Assembly: GCF_003702045.1 (NCBI RefSeq) | Contig: NZ_RBTP01000012.1 | Span: 558,001-622,000, forward strand | Origin: Pseudomonas viridiflava | Lineage (GTDB): Bacteria > Pseudomonadota > Gammaproteobacteria > Pseudomonadales > Pseudomonadaceae | Length of the DNA: 64,000 nucleotides | Reading direction: 5' to 3' | Part shown: piece by piece, positions 9,073-18,104 of the stretch | Layout of the letters: each line of letters begins with the position of its first letter | Numbering within the stretch: the stretch's first letter is position 1 | Made by a program: the position numbers and the translations under genes | The notes under the pieces: model-generated | Told to the model about the DNA's origin: nothing | Database searches by the model: none | Seen by the model: only the letters and a program-made list of their open reading frames with translations

Positions 9073-9522
9073 ATGAAAGTCGAAGTCGTTCGTACTCATC
9101 TTTCGCTGTTCGTCAGCGACCCCGAGCTGTCCGCGCGCTGGTACGCCGACATCCTGGGCATGCACGAAAGTGCCCGCGGCGAGAGCTGGGTCATGATGGC
9201 GTTTGGTAGCAAGCACCACGACATTGCGTTGATCCGCGCAGAGCCAGGCGCCCATCAGGGCGGCCTGGGCCTGCAGCACTATGGTCTGGAAATCGCTGGC
9301 GACATGACGACCCTGCGCCAGCTGTACGGCATGTTGCTCTCCAAGGGCATCGAGGTGGTGAAGATCACAGACCACGAAATCGGTCACGGGGTTTACTTCA
9401 ACGACCCCGACGGTAATCGCATGGAGTTCTTCCTGGAGACCGAACACGACGACGCCCTCGGCAAGGCCCGTTTCAAGGCCGCCGGAGCGCCCAGCCGAAA
9501 CTTCAAGCTTGACCCACTTTGA
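9073..9522 (+). CDS. VOC-superfamily protein with His-His-Glu metal triad; candidate ring-cleavage dioxygenase
   Basis: The 149-residue protein holds two beta-alpha-beta-beta-beta modules of the vicinal-oxygen-chelate fold. A metal triad fits His9 (RTHLSLFV), His69 (LQHYGLEI) and Glu118 (NRMEFFLE), and YFNDPDGNRMEF is the usual C-terminal signature. Extradiol dioxygenases, glyoxalases and fosfomycin enzymes share this fold. Because the operon also has an aromatic hydroxylase, an alpha/beta hydrolase and an MhpD-like hydratase but no classical MhpB, a small single-domain extradiol dioxygenase is attractive. This rests on context and triad only. It starts 11 bases after the propeller gene. Confidence 0.82.
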   Translation: MKVEVVRTHLSLFVSDPELSARWYADILGMHESARGESWVMMAFGSKHHDIALIRAEPGAHQGGLGLQHYGLEIAGDMTTLRQLYGMLLSKGIEVVKITDHEIGHGVYFNDPDGNRMEFFLETEHDDALGKARFKAAGAPSRNFKLDPL

Positions 9523-9538
9523 ACACGAGGGACATCGG

Positions 9539-10141
9539 ATGAAAACCGCGAACTTTGCCCGCTATCACATTCGCAAATGGTACAGCTTCATCGAAGAAAC
9601 CCATGCTAACGAAAGCGGTGAGCTGGCAGATGGTGAGCCAGTGTTCAAATACGCCATTGCAGCTGTGATCAGCAATCCGTATGCCGGTCGCTACAGCGAA
9701 GCGTTGACGGAGTTGGTGGATGACTCGCCAGCGCTGGGCGAGGAGTTCGGCCGCCGTATTCAGGCATTGGCCGGTCAGCGCACCATCGTGAGCTATGGCA
9801 AGGCTTGTCTGGTCGGCAGTCAAGGCGAGTATGAACACGGCAACGCCTTCCTGACCAATCCGGCTGCAGATCCTGTTCGCGAGGCGCTGGGTGGCGGTAA
9901 GTCGTGGGTCCCGTCTACCGGCAAGCGTGGCGGTCCGGGTGCGACCATCGATGTGCCGCTGGCCCATAAAGATGCGCTTTATGTGCGTTCGCACTACGAC
10001 AGCCTGTCTCTTTCGTTCGGTGATGGGCCGTCGCCTGACGAAGTCATCATTATCTGGGCGTTCGCCACCCGCGGGCGCTTGCATGCACGTCTGGGCGGTC
10101 TTCAGGCGGCCGACGTCAAGGGCACTGACGGGCTGCATTGA
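9539..10141 (+). CDS. Amino acid synthesis family protein (DUF1185 / AA_synth)
   Basis: The 200-residue protein matches my memory of the DUF1185 (AA_synth) family over its whole length, with FKYAIAAVISNPYAGRY near the N-terminus, the HGNAFLTNPAADPVREALGGGKSWVPSTGKRGGPG block in the middle and DEVIIIWAFATRGRLHARLGG near the end. The family name comes from early annotation and no reaction is firmly tied to it. Its position inside a catabolic operon suggests a role in degradation, perhaps on an amide or ring-opened intermediate. The ATG at 9539 follows CACGAGGGACATCGG. Confidence 0.8.
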   Translation: MKTANFARYHIRKWYSFIEETHANESGELADGEPVFKYAIAAVISNPYAGRYSEALTELVDDSPALGEEFGRRIQALAGQRTIVSYGKACLVGSQGEYEHGNAFLTNPAADPVREALGGGKSWVPSTGKRGGPGATIDVPLAHKDALYVRSHYDSLSLSFGDGPSPDEVIIIWAFATRGRLHARLGGLQAADVKGTDGLH

Positions 10142-10167
10142 AGCCTGCTGACCGAGGGAGCAGAGCA

Positions 10168-11031
10168 ATGTCTGCAAGCAGCCATTTTTTTACCAATCGC
10201 TCGTCGATGCGCCTGCACTATCTGCGCACGGGTGATCCATCCGCAATCCCGGTGGTGCTGTTGCACGGGCTTCGAGCGTACGCGCAGACCTGGGAGTCCC
10301 TGGTCGCGGCGCTGGGTGAGCGTTACTGCTGCTACGCGCTGGACCAGCGGGGGCGTGGCTCAAGCGAGTGGGCGGACGCGATCACCTATCGCACTGACGC
10401 TTACGTCGCAGATCTGGAAGACCTCGTGGCGCACCTGGGTCTGCAGCGTTTCGTTCTGATCGGGCACTCGCTAGGCGGCACCAATGCGCTGGAGTACACC
10501 AGGCTCAATCCGGGACGGCTGCTGGCATTGGTGATCGAAGATATAGGTCCCGGTTCGTCGATCAGTGGCGAGGGTGCGTCGCGCATTCGTCGCGAAATGA
10601 GCCAGACACCGCTAGCGTTTGCAGACTGGGAAAGCGCTGCGGCGTTCTGGCGACAGTCGCGCCCGGGCCTGACGCCTGAGGGACTGGCCTCCAGGCTTTC
10701 GTTTTCGATGAAAGAAACGCCGACAGGCATCACGTGGCGACATGATCAGAAAGGCATTGCCGAGGCGCGCCTGAGCATCACGCCGACCGATCTGTGGCCA
10801 GCCGTCAGAGCGCTGGATTGCCCTGCGCTGTTCATTCGCGGTGCGCGCTCGGACTTCCTTCCCCTGCTAACGCTGAAAGCCATCAAGGCTGCGAATCCGC
10901 TGGCCGAAACGCTGGAAATCGCCGATGCGAGCCATTATGTCCATGATGATCAGCCCGACGTGTTCAATCGAGTCGTCACCGATTATCTGCATAGCCAACC
11001 CTTGCAACCCCAACAAGAAAGCGGTGACTGA
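10168..11031 (+). CDS. Alpha/beta hydrolase (MhpC-like position in pathway)
   Basis: A 287-residue alpha/beta-hydrolase with the oxyanion region VLLHGLRAYAQTW (30-42), nucleophile elbow GHSLGG (Ser101), a probable acid in RGARSDFLP and the catalytic His in DASHYVHDDQP near the C-terminus. Carbon-carbon bond hydrolases of meta-cleavage pathways look like this, and so do esterases and enol-lactone hydrolases. The neighbours favour the first reading. The ATG follows GAGGGAGCAGAGCA, and the hydroxylase gene starts two bases after its stop. Confidence 0.88.
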   Translation: MSASSHFFTNRSSMRLHYLRTGDPSAIPVVLLHGLRAYAQTWESLVAALGERYCCYALDQRGRGSSEWADAITYRTDAYVADLEDLVAHLGLQRFVLIGHSLGGTNALEYTRLNPGRLLALVIEDIGPGSSISGEGASRIRREMSQTPLAFADWESAAAFWRQSRPGLTPEGLASRLSFSMKETPTGITWRHDQKGIAEARLSITPTDLWPAVRALDCPALFIRGARSDFLPLLTLKAIKAANPLAETLEIADASHYVHDDQPDVFNRVVTDYLHSQPLQPQQESGD

Positions 11032-11033
11032 CC

Positions 11034-12641
11034 ATGAAGCAGGAAAGAACCCGGGTTGTCATTGTGGGCGCAGGCCCCAATGGAATGACCGCTGCTCATT
11101 ACATGGGGCTGTACGGCATCGACTGCGTCGTGCTCGAACTGGCTGACGGGATCCTGCCGTATCCCCGCGCGGTGGGCATGGATGACGAAGCATTACGTGT
11201 TTTGCAGGGCATCGGCATTGCCGAGCTGGCGGCGCGGGACATGATCAGCAACGTTCCTCTGCGCTACTACAACGCCCGTGGCGTGTGCTTCGCCGAAGTC
11301 AAACCGAGCACTGCGCACTACGGCTGGCCCATGCGAAATATTTTCATGCAACAGTTGCTGGAAGGGACCTTGCGCGAGCAACTGGTCAATTACCCGTGCG
11401 TCGAGCTGCGCCAGGGTCATGAAATGCTGGAGCTGGAGCAGGATGCCGACACGGTGACCTTGCTGGTGCGTGATGCTCAGGGCGAGGTCTACCGGCTGCA
11501 GGCCGACTATGTGGTCGGTGCCGATGGAGGACGCTCCAGTGTGCGCAAACAACTGGGCATCGAGCTGTTGGGGCTGACTCATCCTCGTAAATGGGTCGTC
11601 GTGGACACGGCCAACGACACCCTGGATGCACCCTACACGGCGCTGCACGCCGACCCTCAACGTCCGTTTGTCTGCATCTACCTGCCTTACCGGCAGCGTC
11701 GCTGGGAGTTCATGCTACTGGAAGGCGAGGACGAGGCCGGGATGTGCGAAGAAACCACGATTCGGAACCTGATTCGCGGGCACATTGGCGATGCGGTCGA
11801 TCAGTTGCAGATCATCCGCATCCGCGCTTATACCCATAATTCGCGTGTGGCGGCGCGTTTCGTCCAGGGGCGTGTGGCGCTGGTAGGCGATGCGGCGCAC
11901 ATTTCCCCGCCCTGGGCCGGCCAAGGTTTGAATTCAGGGTTGCGAGACGTTGCCAACGTGGTCTGGAAACTGGCCGCGATCATTCAAGGCAGGGCCTGTG
12001 CCTCGATCTTTTCCAGCTACGACCAGGAGCGGCGAGGGCATGCCACTGACCTGATCGCTCTGGCGGACAACATGGGTGCGGTGTTGGGTTTGACCAACCC
12101 GCTCATGGCCGGGGTTCGGGACTGGCTATTTCAGGCTGTGAACAGCGTCGACAACCTGCGTTCTCACCTTCTTGAGTTCAAATTCAAACCGAAGGCCACC
12201 ATTACCAAAGGGCTGGTTTATCACGAGCGAGCGCAGTTGCATGAGGACGATCTGGTGGGGCAGTTGTTCGTACAGCCCGATATCGAAGATCCACTTGGGC
12301 AACGGCGACGCCTCGATGAAGTGCTGGGGCGTTCGTACTCGATACTGGGGTATCGGGTCAATCCGGCTGAACATCTCAGCGAAGAAATGACCGCATATTG
12401 GGCTCGCTGGGAGACGCAATTCATCCAGATCAATCGATCCCGCAGTGGGGCGGGGCGTCATCAGCCCTTGAGTGCGCCGGGGATTCTGAGCATCGAGGAC
12501 GTCGATAACCGCTTGGGTGAATGGTTCTCCAACGTGCGTGACTGCATCGTGGTGGTACGTCCCGACCGCTTTGTCGCAGCCATCACCACCCCCGAACGAC
12601 TGGACGGCGTACTGCGCAAATTGGCGGAGCAACTTTCATGA
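11034..12641 (+). CDS. FAD-dependent aromatic hydroxylase (MhpA-like)
   Basis: This 535-residue flavoprotein belongs to the group A FAD monooxygenases (PHBH fold). The N-terminus holds GAGPNG (12-17) for FAD; a DG motif appears in YVVGADGGRSSVRK; the second FAD motif is VALVGDAAHISPPWAGQGLNSG. Length and C-terminal extension fit 3-(3-hydroxyphenyl)propionate hydroxylase-type enzymes rather than short PHBH. It would add a hydroxyl to a phenolic ring using NAD(P)H and oxygen, giving a catechol-type substrate for cleavage. Its stop overlaps the next start by four bases (ATGA), so translation is coupled to the hydratase. Confidence 0.9.
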   Translation: MKQERTRVVIVGAGPNGMTAAHYMGLYGIDCVVLELADGILPYPRAVGMDDEALRVLQGIGIAELAARDMISNVPLRYYNARGVCFAEVKPSTAHYGWPMRNIFMQQLLEGTLREQLVNYPCVELRQGHEMLELEQDADTVTLLVRDAQGEVYRLQADYVVGADGGRSSVRKQLGIELLGLTHPRKWVVVDTANDTLDAPYTALHADPQRPFVCIYLPYRQRRWEFMLLEGEDEAGMCEETTIRNLIRGHIGDAVDQLQIIRIRAYTHNSRVAARFVQGRVALVGDAAHISPPWAGQGLNSGLRDVANVVWKLAAIIQGRACASIFSSYDQERRGHATDLIALADNMGAVLGLTNPLMAGVRDWLFQAVNSVDNLRSHLLEFKFKPKATITKGLVYHERAQLHEDDLVGQLFVQPDIEDPLGQRRRLDEVLGRSYSILGYRVNPAEHLSEEMTAYWARWETQFIQINRSRSGAGRHQPLSAPGILSIEDVDNRLGEWFSNVRDCIVVVRPDRFVAAITTPERLDGVLRKLAEQLS

Positions 12642-13417
12642 ATCAGAGCAAGCTAGTCATGAGCCGGCTCCAAGAGGCCAACCGGTCTGTTGAAGCCCTG
12701 GAGCCTCTGGCGGCGGACGCCATTGATGTGGTGACAGGTTACTGCATGCAGTGCCAGGCGCTGGATCAGCGTCTGGCTGGCGGCGAGCGTCTCACCGGTT
12801 GGAAAATCGCGTTCGCAGGCAGCGCGGCGCAAAAGCGTTTTGGCATCACCGAGCCCGTATTCGGCGCGCTGACCAATGCCATGCGGGTCGACGCGGGAAG
12901 TACGGTGAAACTGTCCCGCCTGATAGCGCCGAAACTCGAGGTCGAGCTTGCGTTCGTGTTGGGCCGAACGCTGGTGCCAGGCGATTACGAGGACAGAGAC
13001 ATTCTGGCTGCCATTTCCGACGTCGCTCCCGCATTCGAAATCGCCGATTGCCGGTGGCAGAACTGGCGCTTCGAGGTCGGGGCGTTTCTTGCTGATAATG
13101 CTGCATCCGGGCTGTATTGCCTGGGTCCGACAGTTGCCTTTGATCCTGAGGCGCATGCCTGCACGGCCTATGCGCTTCACCGTGGCGAGGTCGCGTGCGG
13201 TGCAGGCTATACCGAGGGCCGTGAAGACACGCCTCAGGTCAATCTGTGCTGGTTGATTCGACGCCTGTTGGCAGACGGTCATCCGGTGGAAGCGGGACAA
13301 ATCGTGTTGTCCGGCGCGCTGCTACCGCCTCTGGACATTCAGCCCGCAGCGTACCGGTTGCAGATGCTTGGCATGGAGTTGGCTCTGGTTTTCGAGGCCG
13401 ATACTCACGCCGTGTAA
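12638..13417 (+). CDS. 2-oxopent-4-enoate hydratase-like protein (MhpD family)
   Basis: The 259-residue protein belongs to the fumarylacetoacetate hydrolase-fold hydratase/decarboxylase group. Visible blocks are GWKIAFAG (an MhpD-like GYKIG relative), the metal-ligand segment KLEVELAFVLGR with Glu residues, and AFEIADCRWQNWRFEVGAFLADNAASG. In meta-cleavage pathways it hydrates the 2-hydroxydienoate released by the C-C hydrolase. It overlaps the hydroxylase gene by four bases and closes the nine-gene operon. A FAH-type decarboxylase remains possible. Confidence 0.87.
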   Translation: MNQSKLVMSRLQEANRSVEALEPLAADAIDVVTGYCMQCQALDQRLAGGERLTGWKIAFAGSAAQKRFGITEPVFGALTNAMRVDAGSTVKLSRLIAPKLEVELAFVLGRTLVPGDYEDRDILAAISDVAPAFEIADCRWQNWRFEVGAFLADNAASGLYCLGPTVAFDPEAHACTAYALHRGEVACGAGYTEGREDTPQVNLCWLIRRLLADGHPVEAGQIVLSGALLPPLDIQPAAYRLQMLGMELALVFEADTHAV

Positions 13418-13490
13418 GCCGTGGCTGCGGCATGGATGACGCAGCGTTCTGTTACAGGCCGACGGACCATCGCTACGAGGAGGAATGACC

Positions 13491-14435
13491 ATGCTCGCCG
13501 AAGTGCGTACTTTCAATGACCCTCAGCAACATGCAGGCTCTATCCCGGGCTGGCAGCAGGTTTATGATCAGTTGGGTCGTGGCTGCCTCTCCAGCGAGCT
13601 ACATCAATTGTCCGCCGAACGTTTCCAGATGTTCCACGAAGTGCTGGACAAACGGGTGGTGCAACGAGGCTGTGCACCGAGCGGGCGGTTGTGCATCGCG
13701 ATGTGCCTGGGCTCAGGCAAAGCGCCTGTCATACAAGGGCATCAGGTCGGTGCGCAGAGCGTGGTGCTGCTGCGTGATGCCGAAGAGTTTGTCCTGCACA
13801 CGCCGGAGGGGACGCACTTTTTCGCCATCAATGTCGACACCGTAAGGTTCGCCCGACTGGCAGCGTTTGAGTTGTCGGATGAGCAACTCAAACGGCTTAA
13901 AACCGTGTCCCAGATTACGGTAGATGCAGCCGTGCTGGCACGTGTGCAGCAGCGTGTTTACCCACTGTTTCGTCAACTTTGCAAAACGGCCGACGTCAGT
14001 CTTGTGTCGGAAAAAATGTTCGAAGATGTACTGCTCGACAGCTTGCTCGACCTGTTCAGCAACGCGTCCGATGAAGCTCGATGTCGTCGGGGTAACTTTG
14101 CCGTCAGCGCCTACCTGGTCAAACGTTGCCAGGCGCTGGCAGTCGCCAGTGGTGACACACCGCTGAGCATCCTCGAGGTGTGCGAGCAGTTGCGCGTGAG
14201 CCGCAGGACGTTGCAGAACAGTTTTCAGGCGGTGACCGGAATGCGTCCGGTCGAGTTCCTGCGCAATCTGAGGCTCAACGCAGTCAGGCGGCGTCTGATC
14301 GCGACTCGCGCCTCTGCACAAAACGTTGGGGAAATTGCCGTTGCGATGGGCTTTTTTCACCTGAGCCATTTTGCTGCCCATTATCAAGCGTTATTCGGTG
14401 AATTGCCTTCGCAGACCTTGAGGGCCGTGCAATGA
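13491..14435 (+). CDS. AraC-family transcriptional regulator (EutR-like)
   Basis: The 314-residue protein has a long N-terminal sensing domain (about 1-215) and a C-terminal AraC DNA-binding domain with two helix-turn-helix units. The first reads SILEVCEQLRVSRRTLQNSF and the second VGEIAVAMGFFHLSHFAAHY. The layout resembles EutR-type regulators. ATG at 13491 is preferred over ATG at 13485 because the strong GAGGAGG lies about eight bases before it and would be too close to the first. It sits 73 bases after the hydratase gene on the same strand and is a second local regulator beside the IclR protein. Confidence 0.9.
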   Translation: MLAEVRTFNDPQQHAGSIPGWQQVYDQLGRGCLSSELHQLSAERFQMFHEVLDKRVVQRGCAPSGRLCIAMCLGSGKAPVIQGHQVGAQSVVLLRDAEEFVLHTPEGTHFFAINVDTVRFARLAAFELSDEQLKRLKTVSQITVDAAVLARVQQRVYPLFRQLCKTADVSLVSEKMFEDVLLDSLLDLFSNASDEARCRRGNFAVSAYLVKRCQALAVASGDTPLSILEVCEQLRVSRRTLQNSFQAVTGMRPVEFLRNLRLNAVRRRLIATRASAQNVGEIAVAMGFFHLSHFAAHYQALFGELPSQTLRAVQ

Positions 14436-14545
14436 GACCGTGTGGTAACAGGTATTGATTGCACGCATCTGTGCTGAAAACGGATAACGGCAAGAAACCT
14501 GAGTGAATAGCATGAGCCCACCACCTTCGTGGTCAGGGGCATGCG

Positions 14546-15478
14546 ATGACTCATAATAATAAATTAAGTATCAAACGCTTCATGTGCTTGACGCTCTGCC
14601 TGATGAGTCTTGGGTCCACCGTTCAGGCCACTGAAAATGGAGCGCCCACGACCTCGTTCGGAGTCTACGATTTCGGTGCGGGCATACTGCCGCCAGCGAC
14701 GCCTGTGGGCTTGTTCGGCGTGCGGGTCGCGTTCTATTCGGCCAACGTTCAGAAAGACCGTCAAGGCCGGTCGCTGGGCAACAATTTTTCTCTGGACGTC
14801 CTGTCCATCGGCGTTGCGTACTTTCGCATGACCGATTATCGAATGCTGGGTGCACGTTTTGGCTACAGCGTGGCAGTGCCCTTTTTCCAGATGGACGCCT
14901 CGTTTCGGGTTCAAACCCCTAGCGGTCCTCTGGACCTGAAAGCAGATCCGTTTCGGATGGCCGATATGTCGGTATCGCCGCTGATTCTGCAGTGGGATCT
15001 TTCTCCCAACCTGTTTGTGAACGCGCGTTTGCAGGTTCAGGCACCGACGGGCGACTACGACAAGAATCGCCTGATCTCGCCGGGCCTGAACCACTGGACG
15101 TTTTCGCCTACGGTCAATGCGACCTACATCACCGACACGGGTTTTGAAGTGTCCAGCAGCCTGCAGACCGATATCAACACCCGCAACCCTGCAACCGACT
15201 ACAAGAGCGGCGTCGAGTATCGGCATGAGTTTGCGGTCGGTCAGCACGCAGGTCCGTTCACCGTGGGACTGGGCGGCTATTACTACCGGCAGTTTTCCGA
15301 TGACGATGCGCCAGGGCTGGAAGCGGGCAATCGCTCACGCGTGATCGCAGCAGGCCCTGCAATCAGCTATTTCACACCCGGCATGCCAGCGGCGTGGTTT
15401 CATCTCTATAAGGAATTCGGCGCGCGCAACCGTTCCGAGGGCTACACCGTGGCACTGCGCGTCGGCCACAGTTTCTAG
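14546..15478 (+). CDS. Outer-membrane MetA-pathway-of-phenol-degradation family protein
   Basis: The 310-residue protein carries a Sec signal peptide (hydrophobic core about 10-25, ending VQA-TE) and ends in ...LRVGHSF, an outer-membrane-type terminal Phe. Beta-strand repeats and blocks such as PAGxY-like APTGDYD and NHWTFSPTVNATY match the phenol-degradation MetA-type transporter family often found in aromatic and terpenoid catabolic clusters. It probably assists uptake of a hydrophobic substrate. It is the second outer-membrane barrel of this island. The ATG has only a weak purine-rich site upstream. Confidence 0.82.
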   Translation: MTHNNKLSIKRFMCLTLCLMSLGSTVQATENGAPTTSFGVYDFGAGILPPATPVGLFGVRVAFYSANVQKDRQGRSLGNNFSLDVLSIGVAYFRMTDYRMLGARFGYSVAVPFFQMDASFRVQTPSGPLDLKADPFRMADMSVSPLILQWDLSPNLFVNARLQVQAPTGDYDKNRLISPGLNHWTFSPTVNATYITDTGFEVSSSLQTDINTRNPATDYKSGVEYRHEFAVGQHAGPFTVGLGGYYYRQFSDDDAPGLEAGNRSRVIAAGPAISYFTPGMPAAWFHLYKEFGARNRSEGYTVALRVGHSF

Positions 15479-15541
15479 CGCAATTGCCATGACTGGCGAG
15501 CTTCATTTTCAGCCTTAATCCATACCATCAAGGGCTTTCGC

Positions 15542-16993
15542 ATGAGCGATATTCAGAAGTTGTTGAACGACGAAGACGCGACCGGTCTGGCCGAGTGGGT
15601 CAGGCGTGGGGAGGTCGAGCCGATCGATCTGCTGGAGGCGGTGATTGTGCGCATCGAGCAGGTCGAACCCCAGCTCAATGCCATCGCCGAGCGTTTGTAT
15701 GACTCGGCCCGCAGCGCCGCGCGGGCTCTGAAAAAAGACGAGGGCGCGTTTGCCGGTGTGCCGACGCTCATTAAGGACCTGTTTTCGCCGGTCAACGGCG
15801 CAGTGATGAGCAATGGCTCGCTGTCGATGGGTGAATTCCGCGCCAACGTTGATGCTGAAGGCGTCAGCCGTCTGAGACGCGCCGGCTGCGTGTTTGCCGC
15901 GACCACCACAGCCCCGGAATTCGGTACGTCCTATTCCACCGAATCGACACGCTTCGGCGCAACGCGCAACCCCTGGAATCCTGAGCACAGCGCCGGAGGT
16001 TCCAGTGGGGGAGCCGCAGCCTTGGTCGCGGCCCGGGTCGTGCCGTTTGCCCACGGCAATGACGGTGGCGGTTCGTTGCGGGTACCCGCATCCTGCTGCG
16101 GCGTCTTCGGCTTCAAACCCAGTCGTGGTCTGATGCCTTCCGGCCCGATGGTGGGCGAGGGGTGGGCAGGCCTGAGCACCGCCCATGCAATTACCCTGAC
16201 GGTACGCGACAGCGCGGCCTTGCTGGATGCTACGGCGGGCATGGACCTGGGGGCGCCCTACGCAGGGCCCGTACAGAGCCTGCCTTACCTCAGCGCCGTG
16301 CAACGTGACCCCAAAACATTGCGCATCGCCCTCATCGAACAGTCAGGCAGTTGGCCCACGTCGGCCGAGAGCCTGGCGGCGGTGCGTGAGGCCGCGCAGT
16401 TGTGCGAGTCCCTCGGGCACCGGATCGAACCGGTCAGCCTGCCCGTCGTCTTGCCTGAGTTCCTGGACCATGTTTTCACGATCATCGGAGCCAATACTCG
16501 CAACCATGTCGACCTGATGGGGCGCATGCGTGGCTTCGGCGTGCAGGATCAGGAACTCGAAGCCCGCACGCGCATCATTCTGCGCGACAAGGGCGGCGTC
16601 AGCGGTGCGCAGTACACCGCCGCTGTGGAGTGGGTTCACGGGCTGGGCCGCCAGTTGGCGAGGTTCATGCTGAATTACGACGTGATTCTCTCACCTGTGC
16701 TGACGCGCGAGCCTGCACGCATTGGCGAGCTGGTCATCGCCGATGACAGCATGCGCCTGGACGAGATGCTTGAGCGCTCTCACAGTTACTCGCCATTCGC
16801 GGCGCTATTCAATGCCAGTGGTCAACCGGCGATGTCGGTGCCTTTGTCCTGGAGCGCGACGGGGCTGCCAATGGGCGCACATTTCGCCGGGCGGTTCGGT
16901 GAGGAAAGCACACTGCTGGGGCTCGCCGCGCAACTGGAGCGCGCCCAGCCGTGGCGTGGACGCGTGCCGGTGGTCAATGCCTGTCGTTTGTGA
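15542..16993 (+). CDS. Amidase-signature enzyme
   Basis: A complete 483-residue amidase-signature hydrolase with the Ser-cisSer-Lys triad: Lys78 in TLIKDLF, Ser154 in GGSSGGAAA and nucleophile Ser178 in GNDGGGSLRVPA. Enzymes of this family split carboxylic amides to acid and ammonia; GatA is a relative, but no gatB or gatC is nearby. Standing at the end of the catabolic island, it may release the aromatic acid from an amide substrate or open a ring-derived amide. The ATG follows AAGGGCTTTCGC. Confidence 0.9.
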   Translation: MSDIQKLLNDEDATGLAEWVRRGEVEPIDLLEAVIVRIEQVEPQLNAIAERLYDSARSAARALKKDEGAFAGVPTLIKDLFSPVNGAVMSNGSLSMGEFRANVDAEGVSRLRRAGCVFAATTTAPEFGTSYSTESTRFGATRNPWNPEHSAGGSSGGAAALVAARVVPFAHGNDGGGSLRVPASCCGVFGFKPSRGLMPSGPMVGEGWAGLSTAHAITLTVRDSAALLDATAGMDLGAPYAGPVQSLPYLSAVQRDPKTLRIALIEQSGSWPTSAESLAAVREAAQLCESLGHRIEPVSLPVVLPEFLDHVFTIIGANTRNHVDLMGRMRGFGVQDQELEARTRIILRDKGGVSGAQYTAAVEWVHGLGRQLARFMLNYDVILSPVLTREPARIGELVIADDSMRLDEMLERSHSYSPFAALFNASGQPAMSVPLSWSATGLPMGAHFAGRFGEESTLLGLAAQLERAQPWRGRVPVVNACRL

Positions 16994-17018
16994 CAGCCCG
17001 TTTTCCATTATCGGGCTG
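16994..17018. terminator. Stem-loop after the amidase gene
   Basis: CAGCCCG and CGGGCTG pair perfectly over 7 bp around an 11-base T-rich loop, starting at the base after the amidase stop codon. No T-run follows the stem, so it may be Rho-assisted. Confidence 0.45.
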
Positions 17019-17146
17019 GCCGACCAATGCAAGCTTTGCCAGCCTGTTGTCAAGGCCCATGTGTCCCAAAGCAGATGTTCGGCGATCCCCGGCCACGTCC
17101 ATGTGAATCGCCAGACGTTGGCCGCAGATCCGTCAGGCACCCGTGA

Positions 17147-17506
17147 CTACACCCGCTTCAAGAGGTCGGCTGAGGAATGAAATTCCTCAGCCGCGTTCTG
17201 GCGCCAGTTCACAGGATCGCGCAGATAGTGTGACAGCATCCAGTAAATGGCCACCGCCTGCTCATCTTCGGAGTTTTCGGGGATCTCATAACCCAAAAGC
17301 CTCAGACCCTGTGCGATGGACATGCAACTGAAGTTCGCTCTGCCAAGGATGTATCGCAGATCATCGTCAAGCGGTAGATGGCCTGGGCCTGTGATCAACT
17401 CACGAAGTTCTTGCACCGCCGCCGACTGATCAGGACACGGCAGTTCGTCGATTTTTGCCAGCCGTTCCAGCAGAGAGGACGGCACTAATTCACATCTGTT
17501 GTTCAT
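17147..17506 (-). CDS. Conserved hypothetical protein
   Basis: I do not recognise this 119-residue acidic soluble protein. It begins MNNRCELVPSSLLERL and has a helical middle (QSAAVQELRELI) and a C-terminal SEDEQAVAIYWMLSHYLRDP block; no signal peptide or membrane segment is present. ATG at 17506 is chosen because CGGAGT lies seven bases upstream; a longer frame to 17629 lacks such a site and has a basic, non-conserved look. Its strong AT-rich upstream region suggests an independent promoter. Confidence 0.65.
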   Translation of the reverse strand: MNNRCELVPSSLLERLAKIDELPCPDQSAAVQELRELITGPGHLPLDDDLRYILGRANFSCMSIAQGLRLLGYEIPENSEDEQAVAIYWMLSHYLRDPVNWRQNAAEEFHSSADLLKRV

Positions 17507-17912
17507 GCTAACTCCGGGTCGCACTGTTCGATCATCCTCCTTGATTTGCATCGGTATTCTCGTTTGCACGTGGGCAAAAATCCTTGTTTTACGGTACAGC
17601 GGGCATATGGCTTTAATATCTTGATTCATTACGTGAATAATATTAGATGGCCATATTATATTGTAGGCTCTCTATTTATAGGGTTGTTAAAAACAGTACA
17701 AGTTCGTTTAATTGAATGCTGATTTGTATGAGCGGTATCTGGACGAATCGCCTTATGCCTGAGTGCTGCGTATGCCTTTGAAACTGAGGGTGGCCAGTAT
17801 GTCCGGCGGTCGGTCTGACGTTGAGAAAGCACAACTTCACTGGTTGCGTCCGGTCATTTCGTAAGAGCCTTGAGCGAGGGCTTACCGTTCGTTTGGCAGG
17901 GAGGAAATCAAC

Positions 17913-18104
17913 GTGTTAGATGAAGCGACTGTCCGAGAAAAAGCCTATGAGCTCTGGGAACAGGCGGGCCGCCCGGAGGGAGGAGATCTTGCGTTCTGGG
18001 ATCAGGCTCGACATCAACTTGAGGCGGACCAGCCCCCGCCGGACGTCGACCTGCTGGATTCAGCGGAGCGGATAGGGTCTAGCGGCGAGCAATCTGCAGG
18101 CTAG
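17913..18104 (+). CDS. DUF2934 small protein
   Basis: A 63-residue acidic protein with the DUF2934 signature: VREKAYELWEQAGRPEGGDLAFWDQARHQL at residues 7-36, abbreviated here as AYELWE...GRPEG...FW..A. It starts at GTG behind GGGAGGAAATCAAC, a strong ribosome-binding site. The function of DUF2934 proteins is unknown. Its stop codon overlaps the stop of a 51-codon minus-strand frame. A paralogue lies at 22982-23221. Confidence 0.8.
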   Translation: MLDEATVREKAYELWEQAGRPEGGDLAFWDQARHQLEADQPPPDVDLLDSAERIGSSGEQSAG

